NCBI RefSeq assembly: GCF_029269835.1
Contig: NZ_JARJBB010000005.1
Coordinates: forward strand, 186,001-250,000
Origin: Streptomyces tropicalis
GTDB taxonomy: Bacteria; Actinomycetota; Actinomycetes; Streptomycetales; Streptomycetaceae
DNA: 64,000 bases
Direction of reading: 5' to 3'
The translations under genes and the position numbers were made by a program. The notes beneath the pieces are model-generated. The model made no database searches, was not told the origin of the DNA, and saw only the letters and a program-made list of their open reading frames with translations. Of this stretch, positions 57,202 through 64,000 are shown one piece after another (the stretch's first letter is position 1; every line of letters begins with the position of its first letter).

Positions 57202-57633
57202 TCAGTCCCGGGGGTAGACAATCGCGGTTGCGCCGCTGATCTCCATGACATCGACGGTCTTTCCGACAGGGATCACCAGCGTCTCGTCGTAGGCGCGGGC
57301 CGTCCACTCGTCGCCGTCGATACGGACCCTGCCGTCCCGTCCCGTCACCTCCGCGACGACATAGGCAGACTTGCCGACCAGGGCGTCGACACCGAACCGT
57401 GCCGCTTGGGGCTGCCGCAGACGGTGCAGCGCGACGGGCCGCAAAAACAGCACGGTGACCACGGCAACGACGGTGAACACCAGGAACTGGAAGGGCACCG
57501 ACAGACCGACTGCAGCAGAACCCGCCGTGACCAGCGCGGCCGCACTCAGCATGCCGAGCGCGGCAGTCAGTGTGAAGATCTCCGCCACAGCCAGAACGGC
57601 TGCAAAGATCAACCACATCAGCCATGGATCCAT
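57202..57633 (-). CDS. NfeD-family membrane protein
   Basis: A 143-residue short NfeD: four hydrophobic segments in the first 85 residues (WLIFAAVLAVAEIFTLTAAL, FLVFTVVAVVTVLFLRPVAL) and a C-terminal OB fold (GKSAYVVAEVTGRDGRVRID, DEWTAR, VMEISGATAIVYPRD). NfeD proteins partner SPFH proteins, as the adjacent gene confirms. GAGG precedes the ATG at 57633; an earlier in-frame start is less likely. Confidence 0.9.
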   Translation of the reverse strand: MDPWLMWLIFAAVLAVAEIFTLTAALGMLSAAALVTAGSAAVGLSVPFQFLVFTVVAVVTVLFLRPVALHRLRQPQAARFGVDALVGKSAYVVAEVTGRDGRVRIDGDEWTARAYDETLVIPVGKTVDVMEISGATAIVYPRD

Positions 57634-58365
57634 TGCGCGCCTCTTCAGACCGGTGCAGGCGTGGAAGGGCCGGCCGCTCACCATCGGACCCCGAAACGGA
57701 ACAGCCGCGGTACCCGTCGGCGAACAAACCCTGGCGATCCAGGCAAGGCGGGCCAGTATGGCACATCCAGCTCATTTATGCCCACTACCTGTGCCTTACC
57801 CATCCAGGAAGATCACTCCACCGCGGCACAGGGGCCAATCCGGTCCAGAGCGAAATCCGCGGCCGCGTCGTCCGCCCCTCCCTGGTCGTGGCACAGCCGA
57901 CCTGTGATCGCCTGTGCAGCCACACCGGCCAGTCCGACGACGATCCAGAGGACGGAGCCCATAGGCGGAGGCCGCGGGCCCGCCTCGCGCAGCTGGGAGG
58001 AGTCGAGCGACAGGCTCCGCGGCGGGCAAGCCATCGGGCAGGCGGCCGCAGCGCGATCCTCGACTTCGTACGCGCCGAACAGGCGAGCCAGCTCGTCCTG
58101 GGTGCCAGCCGCCCTCCGGGAGCGGACCGCCCGGCACGCCCCGGCCGTCCTTCACGTACCGCGCCCCCTCTACCGGCGACGCCCGTGACGACACAGGCAT
58201 GCGTGGACACCGCCAGACGGGCAGGAGACCGACGCGGGCAAGGCGAAGGATGCCTCTCTGTCGGCGCGTGGACATCAAGATCCGGACCAGGTGCGGACCG
58301 AATCAGCCTGGCACTCGACGTTTCCGCTCTTTGTCGCAGGTCAAGAGCGAGGTCAGGCGTGTACC
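57634..58365. other. Right edge of the island, mostly unassigned
   Basis: Besides the KdpD remnant no gene is convincing. A minus-strand frame at 57813-57962 would give a 49-residue hydrophobic peptide (MGSVLWIVVGLAGVAAQAIT) but has no ribosome binding site. The long plus-strand frame that ends at 58424 is a composite ending in the detached ALDH tail, not a gene. Confidence 0.45.
58050..58112 (+). pseudogene. KdpD UspA-domain remnant
   Basis: Twenty-one codons read SAILDFVRAEQASQLVLGAS, which matches the ATP-binding UspA-like domain in the cytoplasmic part of KdpD sensor kinases (usual pattern ILDFARxENAxQLVLGxS). Nothing before or after continues the domain. It is a short scrap near the island edge. 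Confidence 0.4.
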
Positions 58366-58424
58366 ACCAGCAGACGAAGAATCTGCTGGTGTCGTACTCG
58401 CCGAAGAGGCTGGGCTTCTTCTAG
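58366..58424 (+). other. attR core and detached ALDH 3' end
   Basis: Bases 58366-58381 repeat the core found at 10066-10081. They are followed in frame by LLVSYSPKRLGFF and TAG, the expected natural C-terminus of the ALDH gene in normal Streptomyces codons. This is what remains of the original gene end after insertion of the island. Confidence 0.85.
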
Positions 58425-58435
58425 ACACGGGAGAA

Positions 58436-58471
58436 GGGCGCCTGGCCGGGGGCGATGCCTGGCAGGCGCCC
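58436..58471 (+). terminator. Original ALDH terminator
   Basis: Arms GGGCGCCTG and CAGGCGCCC, perfect over nine bases with an 18-base loop, 11 bases after the detached ALDH stop. It is now separated from its gene by the island. Confidence 0.7.
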
Positions 58472-59162
58472 GGTCGGCGTGTTCGTCAGAGACCGGGCCG
58501 AACGAGTAGCCGTCCCCGCGGAGGCGTGCTCGCCCTGGGCCTCGCCTCGAACGAAGCGCTCGGCATCAGCCTCGATCCGGACGAACACCAGGACGCCCTG
58601 CAGCACGCTGGAACTCACCCCGTCACCACTGCGGCCAATCCTCGGGCTCCTGCACCAGTCGTGATCCGGCGGCCCCGGTGAAGAGGAAGCAATGGCAGCG
58701 CTGAAGGCCGGACGAGCGGGCCGAGCAGCACTACCTCGTCGGGCCTCGCATCCTCGCCCGCGGCGAGTCCGCCACGTCTGGGAGTCCCTGCGCGCCTCGG
58801 GAGGGCGGGACAAGTCCAGGACGGGCGGCCCTCTCTTCGCGGAAGACCCGGACCGCACCGTCCGTGTCGCCCATGCCCCTACGTCCTCTCGGCGGGTGGA
58901 CCGTCCACGGCAGTCCGGACGGTCTGGACGTCGAGTGGTCGGCGTACTTGGGCCGGAAGACCCCGGTGGGGAACGGCGCCGGTCCGACCGGCGCCCTCAC
59001 CCGTCCCCGCTCCGGCCACGTGCCCTACGCCCCGCACTCGTTGACGGAGCAGGACCGACACACGCGTTTCGAGGGCCAGGACCGCAGCCGTGGCTCTTCC
59101 GGAAGCTTTGCTCCGGAGCCGGGGGCGGAGGAGCCGTGGGGCGGAGTGCTGGCTGCTCGCTG
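58472..59162. other. 690 bp without a recognisable gene
   Basis: A long plus-strand frame crosses this region but is antisense to the kinase gene further on and lacks coding bias here. I see no conserved motif on either strand. Confidence 0.45.
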
Positions 59163-61499
59163 CTATCCGAATTCGCTGATGGTGAGCTGTGCTCCCTTTG
59201 CCCAGCCGTGCGGCGGGTACTGCGGGTCGAAGAACTCGAGGTTGCCGCTTGCGGCGGCCACCCAGTTGGCCCCGTGGAGATTGATGATCTGGTTGTACAC
59301 GTCCTGGGGGCCAGGTACAGCGCCCCCGGTCTGGTTGGCGAAGGACTCTGCGGCCCACGCCACGGTCAGTACGGCATCGTGGTTCATGATGGCGTACCCG
59401 TCGTCAAGTTCCGCGTCAGTGTGCCCGAGTTCCGTGAAACTCGTCCGGAACGAGGTGAATCCGCGCGGGTTGCTGCCGCCCTTCTTCCAGCTCTCCGGGT
59501 TCAGTACGGACACGTCGATCACGGTGATCTTGTCGCGGGTGAGCTCCTTCACCCGTTCCGGGTTGCCGCTGAAGGCCGATCGCCCCGACCAGCACGTCAC
59601 GACCGTGATCGGACGCAGACCACCTTCCTGGCTGCACAGCCCGCGGTTGGCCAGAGCCTTGACGAAGTCGGGGAAGTCGTTGTCACGGCCGGCATAGAAG
59701 ACCAGGTCGGAGCCCGAGTAGCAGATGTCCTGCACGGACTGCCCGAAGAGCTTCGGGACCACGTGCTGCCCGGTGGACCCCGCGTAGCCCGTACGGCGTG
59801 TGCCGATGGTGTCCTTGAACTCCTGGTCGAATGCTTCGCGGAGGGTTTTCACGTAGAGGTCGTCGTTGATGTCGTAGACCAGAAATCCGCGGCGCCCTTC
59901 CTGCAGGGGCCCGATGGCCTTGCGGACCGCGCTGATGTGCTGCAGGTTGGAGGCAGATGCCTTGAAGAGGTAGGGGGATTCCAGACTGGTCGCGGTCAGC
60001 GGTCCGCCCACTGCCGGGATCTTCAGCTCGGACAGTCGGTCCGCCAGCCGCTGTGTCTCCGGAAGGCTCACTCCGAGGCCGACGGCCCCGACCACCGGAT
60101 GGTCGCCCGACTTCATCGTGGCCAACTGGTCCGTGACCGTCCTCCAGTGCTGCTGCGCACTTCCCTCGTTGGCCAGAAGGAGTTGCACACCGGGGACCTT
60201 ACCGGGCAGGCCCGTCGTACTTCTTCCCTTCAACCCGGGACAGGCGTTGGCACGGCACTGGGCGGCATAGGCGCCCGCCAGGCTCTCGCGGATGGCGGTC
60301 CACGACAACGGGCTGCTGTCGTTCGCCGAGTACGGCATCACCAGGGCGACTCGGACAAACGGCTTCCGCTTGTCCGAGGCTGCTTCCTCGGCAACTCGCT
60401 GGTTCTCCTGTGCGATCTTCCCCACGATCGTCCTGAGTTCGGGACCGAAGGCGTCGGCACGGATGATCGGGTCGGCTACGCCGACGCATTCGGAACCCTT
60501 CCGCGTGAGCGCGCTGACGCAGACGCCGAGGTCCGGCGGTGGCGGGTCCTTCTTCCAATATCCGGGGATGACGATCAGAGCGGGGATCAGCACCGCCACC
60601 GCCGCCCCCGCGCTCACCGCCTGCCACTTCCGCGCCCTCCGCACGCGCGGCGCCTTTCGGCGCGGTGGCTCGACAAGGGGACGCAGGGCGTTCACCAGGT
60701 CCCTGCTCGTGGGTCTCATCGCCGGGTCCCTGTCCAGCGCGGCGCTGAGCAGCGGGAGGAGGTCGTCCGGCACACCGTTAAGATCGGGCGTCTCTTCTGG
60801 ACCGGGGTACGGATGCTCCGTTCCGTCCTGCATCACGAAGCAGCCTCGCCCGCGTGCGGCGCAGCCGACGGTCAGCGCCCAGGCCCAGACATCGGCCGGG
60901 GGGCCGGCCGGAGGGCCGCCCCGTTTGAACTGCTCCGGTGCCAGATACGGCAGGGTGCCCAGGACATGCCCTGTCTTCGTGAGCTGCTCGGTCTCCGTGA
61001 GATCCTCGCCGTCGACGAACCGGGCGATACCGAAGTCGATGACCTTGGTGCCATACGGACCGAGCAGAACGTTGGACGGCTTCAGGTCGCGGTGCACCAC
61101 GCCGCGCGCATGGGCGGCCTCCAGCGCTCCGGCCAGATCGAGCGCCAGCTTCCGCACCGCGTCAGGGGGTAGGGGGCCCTCACGCAGTCGGTCCGCAAGA
61201 GTTGGACCAGGAACATATTCGGTCACCAGGCACGGTTTCTCCGGTCCGGGAAATGCGGCGAGGACCGAGACAATGCGGGGGTCCCGAAGTGTCTGCAGGA
61301 TTCGGGTCTCGCGAGCGAAGCGCTTCCGAAACTCCTCGTGGACTTCTCGCGACGGCAGAATGGTCTTCACCGCGACCTCATGGCCCGCCGGATCCCGCGC
61401 AAGGTAGACCACACCCATTCCACCCTGGCCAATTCTGCCCCGCAGGCTGTATCCGTGCAGTTCGGACGGGTCGTCCGCGAGTAGCGGATTCACTTTCAT
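59163..61499 (-). CDS. Receptor-type Ser/Thr protein kinase fused to a periplasmic-binding (ABC ligand) domain
   Basis: A 778-residue single-pass protein. Residues 17-275 are a Hanks-type kinase: IGQGGMGVVYLAR, VAVK (Lys45), HRDLKPSN (Asp138), DFG (155-157) and APEQ (187-190). A helix at about 294-313 crosses the membrane. Residues 320-778 form an extracellular type-I periplasmic-binding fold like branched-chain amino-acid receptors (RVALVMPYSANDSSPLSWTA, GAVGLGVSLPETQRLADRLS, VFYAGRDNDFPDFVKALANR). Ligand binding outside may control phosphorylation inside. GGGGGAG precedes the ATG. No partner transporter genes are next to it. Confidence 0.92.
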   Translation of the reverse strand: MKVNPLLADDPSELHGYSLRGRIGQGGMGVVYLARDPAGHEVAVKTILPSREVHEEFRKRFARETRILQTLRDPRIVSVLAAFPGPEKPCLVTEYVPGPTLADRLREGPLPPDAVRKLALDLAGALEAAHARGVVHRDLKPSNVLLGPYGTKVIDFGIARFVDGEDLTETEQLTKTGHVLGTLPYLAPEQFKRGGPPAGPPADVWAWALTVGCAARGRGCFVMQDGTEHPYPGPEETPDLNGVPDDLLPLLSAALDRDPAMRPTSRDLVNALRPLVEPPRRKAPRVRRARKWQAVSAGAAVAVLIPALIVIPGYWKKDPPPPDLGVCVSALTRKGSECVGVADPIIRADAFGPELRTIVGKIAQENQRVAEEAASDKRKPFVRVALVMPYSANDSSPLSWTAIRESLAGAYAAQCRANACPGLKGRSTTGLPGKVPGVQLLLANEGSAQQHWRTVTDQLATMKSGDHPVVGAVGLGVSLPETQRLADRLSELKIPAVGGPLTATSLESPYLFKASASNLQHISAVRKAIGPLQEGRRGFLVYDINDDLYVKTLREAFDQEFKDTIGTRRTGYAGSTGQHVVPKLFGQSVQDICYSGSDLVFYAGRDNDFPDFVKALANRGLCSQEGGLRPITVVTCWSGRSAFSGNPERVKELTRDKITVIDVSVLNPESWKKGGSNPRGFTSFRTSFTELGHTDAELDDGYAIMNHDAVLTVAWAAESFANQTGGAVPGPQDVYNQIINLHGANWVAAASGNLEFFDPQYPPHGWAKGAQLTISEFG

Positions 61500-61817
61500 C
61501 TGGGCTCCCCCTCACAAGTGCCATTGGGTCAGGCGTCCGAGTCTGACTACCGTTCGAAGACCGACGGCTCGACGTTCTGATCAATGAACATGGGAAATTG
61601 GCGACTCGCGAACAGCCCTGATCGATCATCAAACCGGTTCTGGACGTTGATCGAGCAGATGGTTTCGCTTCTTTCACATGAGCGCGAGCGGCACCAAGGA
61701 AGAGATCTCACGGGTCGAGGCGGGTGAATCACCTTCGAATGAGAAGATTTCGAGCCGCTTCCTCCCGTCTCCGTCATGGCAGTACGGAGTCCGGGCGGCG
61801 CCCGTGGACGCACGATC
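61500..61817. other. Kinase promoter region
   Basis: 318 bp upstream of the kinase gene, AT-richer than the surroundings (for instance TGATCAATGAACATGGGAAA). It should contain the kinase promoter. No gene is seen. Confidence 0.5.
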
Positions 61818-61985
61818 CCTCAGGCTTTCCCGTAATTCCCGGTGGACCGGAACATGGCGTCGGATGCGGTGCATCGCCGGGCGAGGGTCGTCCTCGTACT
61901 GGACGTATTCGGGCGATCCGTCAACGCGACGAGGTGCCGTAGCCGCCGTCGTCCGCCCGCCGGGGATTGCGGGACAGCCCTGAGG
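61818..61985. repeat. MITE-like repeat, copy 1 (168 bp)
   Basis: The ends are imperfect inverted repeats of about 30 bases: CCTCAGGCTTTCCCGTAATT at the left, and the right end read inverted is CCTCAGGGCTGTCCCGCAAT. The interior matches copy 2 (62768-62936) in the same orientation over most of its length, including GTATTCGGGCGATCCG. No reading frame is conserved between the copies, so the unit is non-coding. Confidence 0.7.
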
Positions 61986-62101
61986 GCATCCACCCTGCAC
62001 AAGCCCACTGGGGTCCTCACGGTGGCGCCTGCGGCCCTTTTCGCCACTCCTTTCCGGGGGGGGAAGACGCCAGACGTGAGCGTCAGTGAGGGGCCGCTGT
62101 T

Positions 62102-62680
62102 GTGGACGCGGGATGCGGCACGGGCTCCTCCCTGGCCGGCGTACTCGATCAGTCGCCCGGCGCCCGTGGTCCGGGTCCGGACACTTCAGTGCGCGCGCTG
62201 CGCTCGGCAGCCCGCGCCCACGACCGTGCCACCGCGGTGGCCTGGGACGTCTTCCGTCCCTTCCCTCTGGCCGACGGCGTGGCCGATGTCGTGCTGCACG
62301 TGTTCGCCCCGCGCGACCCAGCTGAGTTCCACCGCGTGTCGCGCCCGTCCGGCCGGCTGATCGTGGTCCGTCCCATCGACCGGCACCTGGCCGAGCTGCG
62401 CGAGCGAGCGCCTGGGACGGTCACGATCGACCGAGCCGAAGAACTGCGCCTGCACCGGGCGCCGAACCCCTTCTTCGAGGCCGTCGTCACTGAACAGGTC
62501 GAGTACCTCGCGACTCTGGCCAGGCTGGATGCTCCGGACCGGGTGGCAATGGCGCCGAGCGCAGGCGACATGAGCCGTGCAGACGTGAGCGGAGACGGCC
62601 TCCTGCCCGATCAGATCAGGTCACCGTCGCGGTACTGGTCACCGCCCACCGGCCTAAGGAACCACGAGCGGACGCATGCG
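62102..62680 (+). pseudogene. RlmA-like 23S rRNA (guanine-N1) methyltransferase, truncated
   Basis: The frame starts inside the SAM-binding motif (VDAGCGTGSSLAGVLDQSPG) and continues with AVAWDVFRPFPLADGVADVV and LHVFAPRDPAEFHRVSRPSG, then PFFEAVVTEQVEY. These match RlmA/TlrB-type methyltransferases, which modify a hairpin of 23S rRNA and in some Streptomyces give macrolide resistance. The N-terminal zinc-binding part is absent, a run of eight Gs lies just upstream, and the C-terminus shifts frame near 62610. It is a decayed gene. Confidence 0.7.
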
Positions 62681-62709
62681 TCTTCCGCCGGCGAGCAGTG
62701 GGCACGCCT

Positions 62710-62748
62710 GGCGCCCTGCCTTCCCTGCAAGTGGGAAGGCAGGGCGCC
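62710..62748 (+). terminator. Strong hairpin after the methyltransferase remnant
   Basis: Perfect 16-bp arms GGCGCCCTGCCTTCCC and GGGAAGGCAGGGCGCC with a 7-base loop. It is well placed as the terminator of the methyltransferase gene and survives although the gene is broken. Confidence 0.75.
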
Positions 62749-62767
62749 CCGCGCCGGCCACTCGCCC

Positions 62768-62936
62768 GAAAGGGCTGTCCCGTCATCACCGGTGGATCGG
62801 CGCACGGCGTCAGATGCGGTGCATCGCAAGGCGGAGGGCCGTCCCCATACGGGGCGTATTCGGGCGATCCGACAACGCGGCGAGGGGCCGTAGCTGTCGT
62901 CGTGCGCCCGCCGGGGATCGCGGGACAGCCCTGAGG
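62768..62936. repeat. MITE-like repeat, copy 2 (169 bp)
   Basis: The left end is AAAGGGCTGTCCCGTCATCA and the right end, read inverted, is CCTCAGGGCTGTCCCGCGAT. Length and interior match copy 1 at 61818-61985. The two copies flank the methyltransferase remnant as direct repeats. Confidence 0.7.
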
Positions 62937-63062
62937 CACGCTGGAGTTCCACGGGGTTGGGAGGCGGCGCCGGCCGGACCTCGCCCCGCCGACCCGTGCG
63001 GCTTCGACCTCCCCGGCGCCCAGTCGGGGGCCCGGCCTTCCCACGACCGGCATGCCGCCGGT

Positions 63063-64000
63063 TCAGTCCAGGCCGAGTCCCCGGCGACCCGTCTCATTGA
63101 GGTCGGCCGGGCCGAAGCGGCCGGTCCAGGAGCGTTCGTAGTGTTCCCCGGGGAAGTCGCCGGGGCTGGAGCCGGTGAGGAAGGCGTCCCGGACGCTCGT
63201 CGCGTAGTGCTCGTTGCGCGGACACCAGGGCGCGGCGGGGATGTACATGACGTTGCCCCAACCCTGCTGGTCAGTGACCGGGGCGACACTGTGGATCATG
63301 TCGCAGTGCCACCAGACCGAGTCGCCGGCCCGGACGTCCGGGATGCCGCTGAGGGCCGTGAGGAGCAGCGGGTGCCACTTCTCATCGACGGGGAAGACCT
63401 GGTTGGTGGTGACGCCGCACATGTCGTCCTCCGGCACGTCCGGCAGCAGCGGGCGGAGCATCAGGTAGGCCATGGCCTCGGGGACGGGCACCGTGTGCAG
63501 GACGCCCTGGTCGTGGTCCATGTCGGAGAGCGCGGTCCAGCCCTGGAAGGTGCGGAAGGCGGAGCACATGGTGGTACCCGGGTACTGGGGGCCCGAGGTG
63601 CGGAAGGCCGCGTCCCAGGGGTCGTACTGCTCGGCGGTGCCGTCGAACAGGTGACGGAAGGCCTGCTGGTTCTCCCGGGTCATCCACAGGTCGAGGGTGC
63701 CGGGGTCGCAGTGGGTGCCGAGTCCGCCGGAGTCCGTGCCCGGCGGACGGCGGCGGATGCGGTCCGGGTAGAGGGCGTCGCGTTCGGGGTCGAACCACTG
63801 GGTGCCGTCGGACTCGTGCCGCCACAGCGTGTTGAGGAACCGCTGGACGTCCGCCATCCGCTCGCTCTGGCGCGCTTCCATCTGGGCCCGGGACCAGTAG
63901 ACGGGGTAGATCTCAGGCTTGGAGCCGACACTGCCGAAGAAGTCGTCTCCGGGGCCGGAGTAGTTCTCGAAGAAGTCGTTCCGCTCGACGTAGTCGACGA
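63063..64000 (-). CDS. DUF1479 (YbiU-like) putative 2-oxoglutarate/Fe(II) dioxygenase, 5' partial
   Basis: The frame is open to the window edge; 312 codons are visible and the N-terminus is missing. DUF1479 motifs are clear: NDFFENYSGPGDDFFGSVGS, PVYWSRAQMEARQSERM, GTHCDPGTLDLWM (the H-x-D metal pair), VWWHCDMIHSVAPV (the distal His) and VMYIPAAPWCPRN. The family has the double-stranded beta-helix of 2-oxoglutarate dioxygenases; the substrate is unknown. The gene ends 126 bases from MITE copy 2 on the other side. Confidence 0.85.
   Translation of the reverse strand, partial: VDYVERNDFFENYSGPGDDFFGSVGSKPEIYPVYWSRAQMEARQSERMADVQRFLNTLWRHESDGTQWFDPERDALYPDRIRRRPPGTDSGGLGTHCDPGTLDLWMTRENQQAFRHLFDGTAEQYDPWDAAFRTSGPQYPGTTMCSAFRTFQGWTALSDMDHDQGVLHTVPVPEAMAYLMLRPLLPDVPEDDMCGVTTNQVFPVDEKWHPLLLTALSGIPDVRAGDSVWWHCDMIHSVAPVTDQQGWGNVMYIPAAPWCPRNEHYATSVRDAFLTGSSPGDFPGEHYERSWTGRFGPADLNETGRRGLGLD

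Noticed and set aside
57624..58424. Plus-strand open frame of 266 codons ending in an ALDH C-terminus
   Set aside because: Only the last 20 codons (the detached ALDH end) and a 21-codon KdpD scrap are protein-like. The rest has no coding bias, so it is a chance joining of remnants.
58692..61172. Plus-strand open frame of 826 codons
   Set aside because: It lies mostly antisense to the kinase gene, whose domains and ribosome binding site are clear. Long antisense frames are expected at this GC content.

Overview
The window is high-GC actinobacterial DNA, almost certainly from a Streptomyces chromosome. The support is GC-rich third codon positions, frequent GTG/TTG starts, a chaplin-type protein, a ROK-regulated xylA/xylB pair, Tat-type secretion signals, a SUKH-4 protein, and a receptor-type Ser/Thr kinase.

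Region 1 (1-10.1 kb) looks like chromosomal backbone: a secreted alpha/beta hydrolase (5' end outside the window), divergent xylA and xylB with the ROK regulator xylR, a Tat-exported peptidoglycan amidase, a GAF-domain regulator started by TTG, and its probable target, an NAD-dependent aldehyde dehydrogenase (ALDH).

Region 2 (about 10.08-58.38 kb) reads as a 48.3-kb genomic island inserted in the last codons of the ALDH gene. A 16-bp identical core lies inside the gene at 10066-10081 and again at 58366-58381. After the right copy comes a detached, GC-rich ALDH 3' end with its own stop codon and hairpin. The gene itself now ends in an AT-richer, differently coded tail, so the element appears to have brought a replacement C-terminus and terminator. 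Next to the left end are a frameshifted tandem zinc-ribbon pseudogene and a three-gene recombination operon (tyrosine recombinase, small HTH protein, zinc-ribbon recombinase-like protein) preceded by a 35-bp palindrome. The cargo includes a SigK/RskA envelope-stress module, with an ECF sigma factor, its anti-sigma factor, a fasciclin lipoprotein, a membrane molybdopterin oxidoreductase and a chaplin, tied together by a shared promoter motif (CCAATCC-N16-CGGATT). DUF4331 and Tat-signal genes lie beside it. Further cargo is a TetR/cupin/DUF4865 set, LysE and CGNR divergent genes, a LysR/EamA/PepA/RidA/PhzF amine-metabolism cluster, a cyclase, a second LysR/PhzF pair, APC and MFS transporters, two GlxA-type AraC regulators, and an NfeD/SPFH membrane pair. 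Five IS5- or IS701-type elements and several gene remnants (integrase, DUF4097, acetolactate synthase, KdpD, transposases) show heavy rearrangement.

Region 3 (58.4-64 kb) resumes as probable backbone: a fusion of a Ser/Thr kinase with an extracellular ligand-binding domain, a decayed RlmA-like methyltransferase flanked by two copies of a ~168-bp MITE-like repeat, and a DUF1479 dioxygenase-like gene cut by the window edge.

Several island genes (integrase, cupin, pepA, DUF4097) carry single-base frameshifts, some in C-runs. These may be genuine decay or assembly error, and I could not tell which.
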